Positions 1-8,362 of a DNA stretch of 55,685 nucleotides are shown piece after piece. Where the stretch lies: NCBI GenBank assembly GCA_000403475.2, contig KE159795.1, positions 2,216,757 through 2,272,441 on the forward strand, given 5' to 3'. The notes below the pieces were generated by a model that saw only the letters and a program-made list of their open reading frames with translations, was not told the DNA's origin and did no database searches. The position numbers and the translations under genes are program-made. Every line of letters begins with the position of its first letter. The first letter of the stretch is position 1. Origin of the DNA: Lachnospiraceae bacterium MD308 (GTDB lineage: Bacteria > Bacillota > Clostridia > Lachnospirales > Lachnospiraceae).

Positions 1-114
1 ATAGATACGATATGCAAATGGTCAGTGGGGCTGAAGATGGTACTGCTGGTGTGTGCGGCGGCAACGGCTGTGGCAGTCGGTTTCCATATCGTATTTAACG
101 GAGGGCATATTTAG
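1..114 (+). CDS. Small membrane protein, 3' end only
   Basis: Only the last 37 codons are in the window, read in frame from base 1 to the TAG at 112-114. The fragment has a hydrophobic helix (LVCAAATAVAVGFHIVF) and ends in NGGHI. It is a close paralogue of the complete 79-residue protein at 15872-16111: about 104 of 114 bases match, and similarity stops within a few bases of the stop codon. In that second copy the gene follows a large serine recombinase, so this fragment probably marks the right end of another, related mobile element lying to the left of the window. No function is known to me. Confidence 0.7.
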   Translation: MDTICKWSVGLKMVLLVCAAATAVAVGFHIVFNGGHI

Positions 115-359
115 AAAGCGGCTTTGAAGATTGCGCCGTAATCAGTTTTGGTGTGCTGTGGAATCTATATAAAAATGTTTGTAATTATATTTTCAGGCTG
201 GATGATTGTGTTGCCTTCACAGTATAATTGAATATCCGAAGGGGATACGAGAGCTTTAAAATTTCCTTTACATTTCTATACAATAAAAGCGTACAAACAG
301 GAATTTCGCATGTAGAAAGTTGATGTTTGCTTGAATAAAAGGGAACTTGCAAGAAATGA

Positions 360-565
360 AATTTTCAATAAAGCGGTCAATGCCTATGCCGCTGATGACA
401 ACAAAAGATGAAACAATGCAAAAGAAATGGAAAGCGTTCAGTCGAAAAATTAATGCAGACATAGTGGATTATGGAATTGTTTTGAAGAAGATAAATGATT
501 TTCTTGCAAAGCCGTTTCACATGGCTAAAATAATGGAAATTATTGTATCAAACGTTTCTGTCCGG
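360..565 (+). pseudogene. Possible remnant of a response-regulator receiver domain
   Basis: The bases from 115 to 766 hold no convincing intact gene. Two short stretches resemble the end of a receiver domain as found at the C-terminus of hybrid histidine kinases. Bases 373-399 read AVNAYAADD, like the usual A-x-A-N-A-F-x-x-D segment. Bases 494-544 read NDFLAKPFHMAKIMEII, like the conserved NDFLxKP segment that follows. The two lie in different reading frames with stops between them, so the gene would be frameshifted and decayed, with its upstream part missing. The match is from memory of the family and is short, so this is a tentative call. Confidence 0.35.
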
Positions 566-766
566 ATATGTCTCAACTTCCTGTTGCCATGACAGATATA
601 ATAATGCTTGGATCATATATACTATATGGAGCTAATATTTTAAAGCGAATTGTTATCTGGGAAAAGTTTTGCCCCAACATCTTTATATAAGAATAGTCAG
701 GCCGATATTATATTAAAGAGGGAATTGCTATATTTATTTGCATATGAGGACGGAGAGGAGAAACTT

Positions 767-2713
767 ATGAATAAAATAGTGAAAAAAGCAGCGGCGGCAG
801 TCATGATATTTTCCTTAACTCTGGGGGGAGTGGCACTGAACCCCATCCCTGATGTACAGGCTAAAGCAAAGAAAGTGAGCATTGCAAAATCTGCGGATGT
901 GACGGTTGGGAAAACTGTCAAGGTAAAATTAAAGAACAATAAGAAAAAGGTCAAGTGGAAGGTTATAAAAGGCAATAAAATAATCAAAATCACAAAGAAA
1001 TCAAAAACATATGCGTCAGTAAAGGGGCTTAAAAAAGGTAAGGCAAAAGTCCAGGCGGTAATCGGAAAGAAAAAATATACGTGTATAGTGACAGTTACGG
1101 CTAAAAAGAAAGCGCAGCCGGCAAAGAAGGCACAGCCGGCAAAGAAACCGTCGGCACCGTCAGCCCCATCGGTGCCGTCAACCCCGCCAAGTGCAGAGAC
1201 AGCGGAAGTGGAAAAATATTCCTATGAGGTGATTCCGCTCATGGCGCCGTTTAATTACTATTTTTACGTTAAGACAGACAATCCGGATCCTGGATCTTTC
1301 AGATTTGCGGATAAGGAGACACGGTATGCGGCCGGCGGCAAGACGGGAAGTATAACTCCGGTTGCTGCTGCTTATGCAGATGTAAAATACGAGAACAGCA
1401 AGACGAAGAGAGTCAAAGGGGGATATATTGCGGCAGGAGACGCAACAGATGGCGGAGAACTGAGACTTCAGCAGAAAAAAGGATATACCTATAAGGATAC
1501 CGCGGTCACGGTTCAAGTCGACGGGCTTAAGGATGTTGCGGACTATCTGATATCAACTTACGGTGACAGTCAAAAGACGTATTTTGATAATCTGACGGGA
1601 ATCCAGGAGGGATTTAAGAGTGAATGCCTCTATGAAGGCGCATATGTGTTGGGCGAGCAGAAAAAGTATGATGCAGCGCCATATTACGGTCTTTCAACTT
1701 CACCCCATGTGGATCAGACTTTCTATATTCAGAGCCCGTACTACAGGGAAGACAACAAGTCGATGTTCGTATCGGCGATATACCCGATGAAATACGATTC
1801 CAGCGGTTTTCCGTCCATGATGGGCGTGGTTGCCAGGAGGCTTGACAGCACGGTGACCGTTAAAAAGAATGCCTATAAGCATGAACTTATAGATGTAACC
1901 TATAACGGTGAAACGAAAACATATGGCGGTGCAGGCGAAGGACGCGGACAGGGTATTAATGCCAGCCAGATTAAGTATTGGTATTCATTTGACGAATCCG
2001 GCGAGGATGCGTACATGATGTGTAACCTGACGGATGTCTCGGCAATGATCCGGGAATACGGCGCAATGAATGTTCCGAAGGAATCCACAGACCAGCAGGA
2101 GCTTACATGGGCATCTGTCCGGAATACGGTTGGCACTTCAGGGAGCTATGTAAAGCTTGCTTTGGCAGGAGCAGATACGGACGGCTATACATTTATGTAT
2201 GATGACGGCAGCACCGATGAGGGTGGAGCGGGTCATGGAGCAGTTGGATATTTTACAAATACGTGGTATGACGGAAGGTATTTTAATAAATATGAATATT
2301 ATGTACCGGGCGCCAGATTCGAAGATACCGTTAAAACGGAATCGCCCTATATCGTAAAGAAAAATGTAACAATCAAGCTCCCTGATGACGGAAAAGATTA
2401 CCGGTACGAGGGAAAACCGATGAACGAGGTAAGCCGGTATAATGCTGAGACAGGCGAGTGGAGCGGATTTATGTGGTATAACTATAATTCCAAAAGCCAG
2501 ACATGGAAGGCGGAGATTTGCAGTTCCCGGATATATTATATTGAGAATAACGAGCGCCGCTATATAGACGATCAGGACTTTATTGATGCCTGTACGATTA
2601 CGATGGATGAGGCGAAGGGGATGAGTCTGGATGTCAATACTGATAAGGAACCAGAAAGTTATTACATCTATAACCGTGTGACCCAGCCGGGAACTTATTA
2701 CAGAGGGAACTGA
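767..2713 (+). CDS. Secreted Ig-like (Big-type) domain protein
   Basis: The protein has 648 residues from the ATG at 767, preceded by GGAGAGGAG; an in-frame upstream start at 650 has no such site and would spoil the signal peptide. Residues 1-31 form a signal peptide ending PDVQA-KAKK. Residues 33-115 are a lysine-rich Big_2-like immunoglobulin domain of the kind common on Lachnospiraceae surface proteins (VSIAKSADVTVGKTVKVKL, then VKGLKKGKAKVQAVIGKKKY). A KAQPAKKAQPAKKPSAPSAP-type linker with short repeats follows to about residue 145. The remaining 500 residues are a tyrosine- and glycine-rich extracellular region I do not recognise. There is no LPXTG or other anchor, so it is probably released or held by charge. 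It stands alone, with a terminator directly downstream. Confidence 0.75.
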   Translation: MNKIVKKAAAAVMIFSLTLGGVALNPIPDVQAKAKKVSIAKSADVTVGKTVKVKLKNNKKKVKWKVIKGNKIIKITKKSKTYASVKGLKKGKAKVQAVIGKKKYTCIVTVTAKKKAQPAKKAQPAKKPSAPSAPSVPSTPPSAETAEVEKYSYEVIPLMAPFNYYFYVKTDNPDPGSFRFADKETRYAAGGKTGSITPVAAAYADVKYENSKTKRVKGGYIAAGDATDGGELRLQQKKGYTYKDTAVTVQVDGLKDVADYLISTYGDSQKTYFDNLTGIQEGFKSECLYEGAYVLGEQKKYDAAPYYGLSTSPHVDQTFYIQSPYYREDNKSMFVSAIYPMKYDSSGFPSMMGVVARRLDSTVTVKKNAYKHELIDVTYNGETKTYGGAGEGRGQGINASQIKYWYSFDESGEDAYMMCNLTDVSAMIREYGAMNVPKESTDQQELTWASVRNTVGTSGSYVKLALAGADTDGYTFMYDDGSTDEGGAGHGAVGYFTNTWYDGRYFNKYEYYVPGARFEDTVKTESPYIVKKNVTIKLPDDGKDYRYEGKPMNEVSRYNAETGEWSGFMWYNYNSKSQTWKAEICSSRIYYIENNERRYIDDQDFIDACTITMDEAKGMSLDVNTDKEPESYYIYNRVTQPGTYYRGN

Positions 2714-2751
2714 GATGCACGGTTTTGAGAACATTGCAGCCTCTAAAATTC

Positions 2752-2798
2752 AGGTGTAAAATCCAGGATAACTCAATGGACTTTACACCTTTTCTTTT
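2752..2798 (+). terminator. Rho-independent terminator after the Ig-like gene
   Basis: AGGTGTAAA-x-TCCA (2752-2764) pairs with TGGA-x-TTTACACCT (2777-2790) and is followed by TTTTCTTTT. It ends transcription of the secreted protein gene and can also serve the convergent small gene at 2813-2977. Confidence 0.75.
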
Positions 2799-2812
2799 AG
2801 TTGCTGTTTTGT

Positions 2813-2977
2813 TTATAATTCAAATTCTTCAGTGGGGATGCCCAGAGATGCCAGTTTGTTTTTGGCGACTTTGAGCTGATACATTAATTCGGGATTGTTT
2901 TCGGTATCGGCTTTTTTGATTCGCTGTAGATTTACATAATAGTCAATTGTGATTTGCTTTAATTCGTCAAGTGTCAT
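2813..2977 (-). CDS. Small conserved-looking acidic/helical protein
   Basis: The gene encodes 54 residues beginning MTLDELKQITIDYYVNLQRI and ending IPTEEFEL. I chose the ATG at 2977 because AAAGGATGG sits at ribosome-binding distance before it; in-frame starts at 2989 and 3028 are possible and would add 4 or 17 residues. The protein is mostly helical and charged, with no membrane segment or known motif. The clean compositional pattern, good ribosome binding site and position between two terminator-like hairpins support a real gene. It lies just outside, or at the left edge of, the mobile element that starts near 3.1 kb. Function unknown. Confidence 0.55.
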   Translation of the reverse strand: MTLDELKQITIDYYVNLQRIKKADTENNPELMYQLKVAKNKLASLGIPTEEFEL

Positions 2978-3182
2978 TTCTTCAACCATCCTTTCACCGC
3001 CTTTTTGATTGATTTTTAGTATTTTCATTATAGCGGATTCTGCATAAGGTGTAAAGTCTGTTCAATTATCCAGGTGCAGTGTAAAAATTTTAAAAAAGTT
3101 TGTAATAAAACCCGGTTACGTTACTCTTAATAATATAAGCAGATTTAATCAATGCTTTGCCGGCAGAATTTTATGTAAAACA

Positions 3183-3233
3183 CGTAAAAATTTAGTTTTA
3201 CGGTGATAAGGAAGTATTTACAACAACTTATCA
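3183..3233. repeat. Two short inverted repeats near the presumed left end of the element
   Basis: CGTAAAA (3183-3189) pairs with TTTTACG (3196-3202), and TGATAAG (3204-3210) pairs with CTTATCA (3227-3233). They lie in an otherwise gene-free stretch (2978-3284) beside the suspected left boundary and could be protein-binding sites or parts of a recombination site. Nothing else recognisable is seen in this stretch apart from the hairpin at 3260-3307. Confidence 0.3.
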
Positions 3234-3259
3234 TCAACGCTGACAAACAGGGTGCAAGC

Positions 3260-3307
3260 AAAAGCAGAGAATATATCACTTTCATTAGTGGTCGGTTCTC
3301 TGCTTTT
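3260..3307. terminator. Perfect 12-bp stem, probable terminator
   Basis: AAAAGCAGAGAA (3260-3271) pairs perfectly with TTCTCTGCTTTT (3296-3307), with a further inner CAC/GTG pairing. The A/T ends on both sides would let it work in either direction. It lies at the downstream end of the minus-strand genes 3285-4194. Confidence 0.5.
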
Positions 3308-3482
3308 CTGTTACGCAATAGAACACCGTTTTTGAGAGCAGACATATAAAACCCTTACCCCGCCACTTCAATACCCGCAAAGCCACATAAATCAAGGACA
3401 AAATAACCCCTACTGCGTAACAATCCCCATAATAAATTGAGGGCGAAAGCAGTTTGCTGATTTCGTCCTCTTGACTATCCAT
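3285..3482 (-). CDS. Putative small membrane protein of the mobile element
   Basis: An ORF of 65 residues beginning MDSQEDEISKLLSPSIYYGD, with one plausible membrane helix (AVGVILSLIYVALRVL). It follows the HTH and sigma genes in the same direction but is separated from them by the long hairpin at 3483-3555, and no convincing ribosome binding site precedes the ATG at 3482. The acidic N-terminus followed by a membrane helix looks like protein rather than chance, but the support is weak. I do not recognise a family. Confidence 0.35.
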   Translation of the reverse strand: MDSQEDEISKLLSPSIYYGDCYAVGVILSLIYVALRVLKWRGKGFICLLSKTVFYCVTEKQRTDH

Positions 3483-3555
3483 CAGCAAAGGCAGGGAAAG
3501 CTGTCAAGGGCGCGTAGCGCGAAGTCTACCCTTGACAGCTTTTCCTGTCTTTGCT
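3483..3555. repeat. Long inverted repeat (27-bp arms) downstream of the HTH gene
   Basis: The left arm (3483-3509) ends CTGTCAAGGG and the right arm (3529-3555) begins CCCTTGACAG; the 27-base arms match with about two mismatches, both of them G-U-compatible in RNA. The loop contains a second small palindrome, CGCG-TAG-CGCG. A stem this long is more than a normal terminator and has no T-run. It could be an RNA hairpin that insulates or protects the sigma/HTH transcript, or a DNA site used in transfer or regulation of the element. Confidence 0.7.
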
Positions 3556-3560
3556 ACCTA

Positions 3561-3764
3561 CTATCGGTCGAAGCGGAATTTCAATATGGCTTCAATCAGT
3601 TTTGCCTTTAATCTGTCCTGCGTATCGTCATTGATATGCCCTTTATACATAGACAGATATTTGATGTATGCGGTATAGTGCCGCAATACTGCGTCTACCG
3701 CTTCTGGCTTTCCGGCAACGGCTTTTTCGATTACCTCAAAAGGTATCAGCTTTTTGCTCCTCAT
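3561..3764 (-). CDS. Helix-turn-helix protein of conjugative-transposon type (HTH_16-like)
   Basis: The 67-residue protein (MRSKKLIPFEVIEKAVAGKP at its start, DDTQDRLKAKLIEAIL near its end) resembles the small HTH_16 family proteins that sit beside a sigma-like factor in Tn916 relatives. Its ATG lies 29 bases inside the end of the upstream sigma gene, so the two are translationally coupled. In the family the protein is thought to be a small regulator of element gene expression. Most of this family is 65-75 residues, so it is full length. The identification is by pattern recall and the residue pattern AxAGKPEAVDAVLRHYxxYI. Confidence 0.7.
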   Translation of the reverse strand: MRSKKLIPFEVIEKAVAGKPEAVDAVLRHYTAYIKYLSMYKGHINDDTQDRLKAKLIEAILKFRFDR

Positions 3765-4194
3765 GTTTCAATTTCTCCCATTCTTTTCGTAACTGTTTCA
3801 GCGCAACATTTCTTCTATGGTTTATCGTACTTCTGCAACGTCCGTACTGTCTGCCGATGGCTTTATCACGATAGCCAACGAAGTAATAAAGCAACAAAAC
3901 TTCCCGCCTTAACTCCGGCAATTTTGATAATGCCGTTGCCAATCGTTCATCATCAACAATAACTTCCTTTCCCAACACAATAAATACAGTCGGCTTATCC
4001 TGTTTTTCAAAGTAGCTGTCCATAGCAGACGGTTCAAAATATCGTTCTGACATCAGATAGTCAAGGGATATTTCTCTTGCTTCTTTCCGCTTCAAATCCC
4101 GCCATGCGTTAATTGCTTCATGGCGCAGGACAATCTTGCAGAACGCATGGAAAGCATATTCGATATGTTCCATGAACTGTTCAGAATATCTCAT
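3736..4194 (-). CDS. Sigma-70-like factor of a Tn916-type element
   Basis: A 152-residue sigma-like protein. Residues 1-50 look like a region-2-type helical segment (MRYSEQFMEHIEYAFHAFCK). Residues 85-140 look like region 4 with a helix-turn-helix (LPELRREVLLLYYFVGYRDK, then AIGRQYGRCRSTINHRRNVA). The start is supported by AGGGGGTGAGAGAAA directly upstream. Proteins of this size are associated with HTH_16 proteins in conjugative transposons and are believed to activate element genes. It is the first gene of a minus-strand unit with the HTH gene, which overlaps it by 29 bases. No anti-sigma is adjacent. Confidence 0.75.
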   Translation of the reverse strand: MRYSEQFMEHIEYAFHAFCKIVLRHEAINAWRDLKRKEAREISLDYLMSERYFEPSAMDSYFEKQDKPTVFIVLGKEVIVDDERLATALSKLPELRREVLLLYYFVGYRDKAIGRQYGRCRSTINHRRNVALKQLRKEWEKLKHEEQKADTF

Positions 4195-4497
4195 TTTCTC
4201 TCACCCCCTTTCTTCCCAGTAGGGGGCTATTACAACAAATGCCCATACAGCATAAAGCGGCATAAGCATTTGAGTAATACGAGTTATCAAGACATACTAA
4301 ATGATTTGACAGTTCATATTCATGGGTAGTATATCCCCTAAACGAACACTGCGTTTTTTTGACAGAAAATAGTTTGTCTGATTTTGCGGATATAAAAATA
4401 ACACGACGGTACATCCTGATACCGCCGCATTATTAGTCATAGTTTCTAAAAGTCCTCCGCTGTCCGTTTTGAAGAAACGGCGGCTTATGAGTGTTAC
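4195..4497. other. Gene-free stretch upstream of the sigma gene
   Basis: About 300 bases without a supported gene. Short ORFs on both strands here lack ribosome binding sites. It must contain the minus-strand promoter of the sigma/HTH unit; I do not see a clear -35/-10 pair. Confidence 0.4.
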
Positions 4498-4547
4498 CAA
4501 AAAGAAAGAGCCGATAACCGCATTTTTAATCTGCGTGTTATCGGCTC
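4498..4547 (-). terminator. Terminator after the KTR/ABC unit
   Basis: AGAGCCGATAAC (4507-4518) pairs with GTTATCGGCTCT (4536-4547), extended by CGCA/TGCG. Read on the minus strand the stem is followed by TTCTTTTT, a classic intrinsic terminator. It overlaps the last codons of the KTR gene. Confidence 0.85.
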
Positions 4548-4723
4548 TGCGTCTGTGCGTCTGGCTCTTTGATAACTGATATATTCATTTGTTGTACGTT
4601 AATAAGGGTTTCCTGTCTGCATTTCGGGCAATACAGGGGAAAGTTTTTCAGTTCGGTATCGCTCCGTATCTTTAACCTTGTTTTACTTTGGCAAATAGGG
4701 CATATTATCCATTCCGTATTCAT
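4538..4723 (-). CDS. Cysteine-rich KTR domain protein
   Basis: A 61-residue zinc-ribbon protein with the pairs CPIC (residues 8-11) and CPKC (33-36) and the signature SKTRLKIR between them. This is the cysteine-rich KTR family, found almost only in conjugative transposons and similar elements of Gram-positive bacteria, where it is often the last gene after a cargo gene. Its job is unknown; a zinc-dependent nucleic-acid or protein contact is likely. The ATG is one base after the stop of the ABC gene, so it is the third gene of the ABC operon, and the terminator overlaps its end. Confidence 0.8.
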   Translation of the reverse strand: MNTEWIICPICQSKTRLKIRSDTELKNFPLYCPKCRQETLINVQQMNISVIKEPDAQTQSR

Positions 4724-4724
4724 A

Positions 4725-6455
4725 CTAAATGCCCCAATCCTTGCTAATCATTTGCAGCTTTACCATATGCGGGTAAATCCTGCCTGTGTTCATCAGCTTT
4801 TCCGGCGTTCCCTGTTCCGCAACAGAACCGTCTGAAAGCACAACCACTTTATCCGCGCCGCTTACGGTACGCATACGGTGGGCGATAACAAGTACGGTCT
4901 TATCCTTTATCAGCCTTGACAAAGCAGCCTGTATCAATGTTTCGTTTTCTACATCAAGGCTTGCCGTTGCTTCATCAAGTAAGATGATAGGGGAATTTTT
5001 GAGGAAAGCGCGGGCGATTGAAATACGCTGCCTTTCTCCGCCGGAAAGTTCGCAGCCGTTTTCACCAATCATACTGTTATAACCGTCCGGGAGTTTTGCC
5101 GCAAATTCTTCGCAATTTGCCAGCCTTGCCGCTGCAAGCACTTCTTCGTCGGACGCGTCCTTTCTGCCTATTCTGATATTCTCCATAATTGTGTTGTTAA
5201 ACAGCGTCACATCTTGAAATACAATAGAGTACAGCGACAGCAAGGTTTCCGGCTCTATTTTCGATATATCCATACCGCCGACAGTGATTTTCCCCTTGCT
5301 TATATCCCAGAACCTCGCTGCAAGGCGTGATACCGTAGTTTTGCCGCCGCCGGACGGTCCGACTAAGGCGGTGACTTCTCCCTGTTTCGCCGTAAAAGAC
5401 ACGTCTTTCAATACGGTTTCCCCGCTATTATAAGCAAATCCCACATGGTCGAACACAATATCGTAACCTTTATTTGTTACTCTGTCTGTTCCTGTCTGGA
5501 TAGGCTGGTCAAGGATTTCATTCATGCGGTTTATGTTCGTTTTGGTGGAGATTACCGCAGCAAGATTTTGCAATGCACCCTCAAGCGGGGCATATAGCCT
5601 TGAAACCACAAGCAAAAACATAAAGAACAGCGGAATATCAATTTCCCCACGAATGAGCAGCGCAGAACCTACAAGCGCAACCGTAGCAATCCCAAACTTT
5701 AATATCAGCGTAGAGGAAACAACAAAAAGGGCAGTCCCAAGCTCTGTTATAATGTGCCGCTTTTCCACATAGTCAATTTTTTTGCCAAGCCCTTTCAGAT
5801 AGCTTTCTTCCGCATTGTTCGCCTTTAAGTCCTGTAAACTTTCGATACACTCCTGTACGCCGCCTTCAAGCGCAACATTCGCCGCTACGGATTTACGGTT
5901 GAAGTATTCCTGTATGCGGGCTGAAAAGAATGTGATTGTAAATGCAATCGGCAAAACCCAAACCGCCGCAAGAGCCATTCGCCAGTCGTAGGCAAAAAGG
6001 CAAACTGCAATCAATGTTGTGGAAATAAGGGAGCCTGCCAGTGCGGGTACATAATGGGAAAATGCCTGTTCAAGAGTAGCACAATCGCCCATAATCGAAT
6101 TTGTCAAATCAGCAAGGTCTTTCTTGCCAAAAAAGGACAATGGGATTTTACGGAGCTGTTCTGCTAAGGATATACGCCTTACACCACTTTCCACATAAGT
6201 CGCTAAGTAAGTGGCGTTATACTGAAACCAGGTCACAATAAAAATAAAGCATAAGCAAACCAGAGCACCAACCGCGTAGAAGAGGGCGCGACTTCCATTT
6301 ATGCCCCCGTTCATGGTATCAATGACAAAGTAATAGAGCAGTCCGACAGGAAGCATAAAGGATATATCCTGTGCGACACAAGCAATACAGCCCTTTATCA
6401 AATCGACAGCCCCCTGTCTTGATAATGCAAAACGTCTTTGCAATGTCTTAATCAT
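4725..6455 (-). CDS. ABC transporter, fused permease-ATPase, second subunit
   Basis: A 576-residue half transporter: six membrane helices in residues 15-300, then an ATPase domain with Walker A GPSGGGKTT (near 365), signature LSGGERQR (near 468), Walker B IILLDEATAS and the switch histidine IAHR. All catalytic motifs are intact. Its ATG overlaps the stop of the upstream half transporter by four bases (ATGA), so the two are made together and most likely form a heterodimer. Exporter-fold heterodimers of this kind either pump out drugs, peptides or lipids, or, in the IrtAB/YbtPQ group, take up iron-siderophore. The TetR gene of the original operon favours drug or toxin export; the substrate cannot be read from the sequence. 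Confidence 0.85.
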   Translation of the reverse strand: MIKTLQRRFALSRQGAVDLIKGCIACVAQDISFMLPVGLLYYFVIDTMNGGINGSRALFYAVGALVCLCFIFIVTWFQYNATYLATYVESGVRRISLAEQLRKIPLSFFGKKDLADLTNSIMGDCATLEQAFSHYVPALAGSLISTTLIAVCLFAYDWRMALAAVWVLPIAFTITFFSARIQEYFNRKSVAANVALEGGVQECIESLQDLKANNAEESYLKGLGKKIDYVEKRHIITELGTALFVVSSTLILKFGIATVALVGSALLIRGEIDIPLFFMFLLVVSRLYAPLEGALQNLAAVISTKTNINRMNEILDQPIQTGTDRVTNKGYDIVFDHVGFAYNSGETVLKDVSFTAKQGEVTALVGPSGGGKTTVSRLAARFWDISKGKITVGGMDISKIEPETLLSLYSIVFQDVTLFNNTIMENIRIGRKDASDEEVLAAARLANCEEFAAKLPDGYNSMIGENGCELSGGERQRISIARAFLKNSPIILLDEATASLDVENETLIQAALSRLIKDKTVLVIAHRMRTVSGADKVVVLSDGSVAEQGTPEKLMNTGRIYPHMVKLQMISKDWGI

Positions 6456-8242
6456 GCGTTTACCTCCAATCCCTTACTTTCATTCAAAATCTTCCATTCT
6501 GCCGCTTCGGAATAATTCTTCCACATTTTTGTAAATATGCCGTTTCGCTCTATCAGTCCGCTATGTGTGCCGCTTTCGACAATTTCCCCGTCTTGCAGTA
6601 CATAAATGCAATCCGCGTCTGTGATTGACGACAGCCTGTGTGCAATCATAATGACGGTCTTTCCCTTTGAAAGAGCAGATAAAGCCTGCTGTACGCGCAC
6701 CTCATTATCGGGGTCGGCAAACGCGGTCGCTTCATCAAGAATTAGGATAGGCGCATTTTTCAAAATTGCGCGGGCAATCGCTATTCTTTGCTGTTCGCCG
6801 CCGGACAGATACACGCCTTTTGTTCCGACAACCGTATCTATGCCGTTCGGTAATTTTTCAATAATATCCAAACACTGTGCAGCTTCCAGTGCATAAGCGA
6901 TTTCTTCGCGTGTGGCGTTAGGTTTTGCCATACGCACATTTTCCAATATGGACGCTTTAATAAGGCGGCTGTTCTGAAATACAAAAGATACCTTATTCAT
7001 CAATATTTCTTTCGGAATGTCGCGTATGTCGATATTCCCTATCAGTATGCGTCCTTTTTGCGGGTCAAAAAATCTTGTGATAATATTTGCAAGTGTCGTC
7101 TTGCCGCCGCCGGACGCTCCTACCAATGCGACTGTCTGCCCCGGCTTTATGGAAAGAGATACATCATTGAGCGCGTTTTTTTCTCCGTCATAGCTGTAAC
7201 TAACGTGTTCCAATGTAATTCCATTATTTTTAGGAATATTATTCACGCTGCTTTCAGATAATGGTTTTTCGTTCAGCACTTCATCAATCCTGTTGATTGC
7301 GTCGCCTACAATCATTGCGTCCTCGCTCATAAACATAATTTTTGTAAGCGTCGTACCGATAACAGGCGTAATCACAATATAGAAGATAAGGTTTAACAGA
7401 AGTTCATTTGTTACGCCGCCCCTTGTAAAGAGAATACCCCCGGCAATCAGAAACGCGAATACGCCGTTAATTGCCGTTGTATAGAACATCATAGGCAGAC
7501 GCAGCCCCTTTGTATATGCAATTACCCATGTTTCGTAATTGTCTATCGCGTCTTTGAAGCGTTTGAAAGAAAAAATTGTCTGCCCGAAAGTCTTTACTAC
7601 GGGTACGCCCCGCACATATTCAACAGCTTCATTTGACATATCAGCAAGCGCGTTTTGATATTGCTCCATTCGCTTCTCCATGTCTTTTCCTGTCATTTTC
7701 ATCATAATCAGAAAACCAAGCACAACGGGAACAAGGCTTAAAAGCCCTAACCGCCAGTCAAAGGCAAGCAACAGGAAAAGCAGCCCTATGGGGGTGGCAA
7801 CCGCCCCTGCTTTGTCGGGGAGCCTGTGTGCAAGATATGTTTCCGTAGCGGCACTGGAACTATTTACTATTCTCCGCAGCTTTCCGCTTCCATACTTTTC
7901 CGTTACCCCAAGCGGCAATGCTGTAATATGGCGCATAAGCTCTTTTCGGATATTTGCGGCAACCCGGAACGCGCTCATGTGCGAACATATCAAGGCGGCT
8001 ATATAGACAACAATAGAGATAACCGCAAACAATACCGCAGACCAGCCGTAGCCTGTGACATTCCCCGCTTCCACGAAGTCCGGGGAAGCTTCCAGTATGT
8101 CGTGAATGATACGCCATATATACCAAAAAGGCACAAGAGCTAACAGCGCACTCATTACGGACAATACCCAAGAAAGATAGGTTAATATTCTGTGCCCTCC
8201 GGCATAACCCATCAGTCTTGATAGATTAGACTGTTTTTTCAT
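6452..8242 (-). CDS. ABC transporter, fused permease-ATPase, first subunit
   Basis: A 596-residue half transporter and the partner of the gene overlapping its end. Six membrane helices lie in residues 15-300. The ATPase part has Walker A GASGGGKTT (near 374), signature LSGGEQQR (near 478), Walker B LILDEATAF and IAHR. In Walker B the residue after the glutamate-alanine-threonine is A-F rather than the usual A-S, which is within normal variation. The start ATG has AAGGAGG at a good distance. The gene is first after the intergenic region interrupted by insertion sequences; in the original order it would have followed tetR by about 155 bases on the same strand. See the partner entry for possible substrates. 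Confidence 0.85.
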   Translation of the reverse strand: MKKQSNLSRLMGYAGGHRILTYLSWVLSVMSALLALVPFWYIWRIIHDILEASPDFVEAGNVTGYGWSAVLFAVISIVVYIAALICSHMSAFRVAANIRKELMRHITALPLGVTEKYGSGKLRRIVNSSSAATETYLAHRLPDKAGAVATPIGLLFLLLAFDWRLGLLSLVPVVLGFLIMMKMTGKDMEKRMEQYQNALADMSNEAVEYVRGVPVVKTFGQTIFSFKRFKDAIDNYETWVIAYTKGLRLPMMFYTTAINGVFAFLIAGGILFTRGGVTNELLLNLIFYIVITPVIGTTLTKIMFMSEDAMIVGDAINRIDEVLNEKPLSESSVNNIPKNNGITLEHVSYSYDGEKNALNDVSLSIKPGQTVALVGASGGGKTTLANIITRFFDPQKGRILIGNIDIRDIPKEILMNKVSFVFQNSRLIKASILENVRMAKPNATREEIAYALEAAQCLDIIEKLPNGIDTVVGTKGVYLSGGEQQRIAIARAILKNAPILILDEATAFADPDNEVRVQQALSALSKGKTVIMIAHRLSSITDADCIYVLQDGEIVESGTHSGLIERNGIFTKMWKNYSEAAEWKILNESKGLEVNA

Positions 8243-8332
8243 TGAAAAAAACCTCCTTGAAAATTTTTTATGATATGAGGACTAAATAACTGCCCTCGAA
8301 TATCCTTATTTGATTAGTGGTGTCTTTATAAA

Positions 8333-8348
8333 GTTAGCTAAAACTAAC
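8333..8348. promoter_or_regulatory. Inverted repeat GTTAG-N6-CTAAC upstream of the ABC pair
   Basis: GTTAG (8333-8337) and CTAAC (8344-8348) face each other about 90 bases before the ABC start, next to the insertion-sequence junction. It contains the palindrome TTAGCTAA. It may be an operator. The half-sites are like those of DtxR-family metal regulators, but the spacing differs from their consensus, so no regulator is assigned. Confidence 0.35.
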
Positions 8349-8362
8349 CTATGCGTCAAATA

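Noticed and set aside
3145-3345. 66-residue minus-strand ORF
   Set aside because: It overlaps the more plausible membrane-protein ORF and crosses the perfect hairpin at 3260-3307.
4297-4500. Small minus-strand ORFs between the sigma and KTR genes
   Set aside because: No ribosome binding sites, and they overlap each other in different frames.
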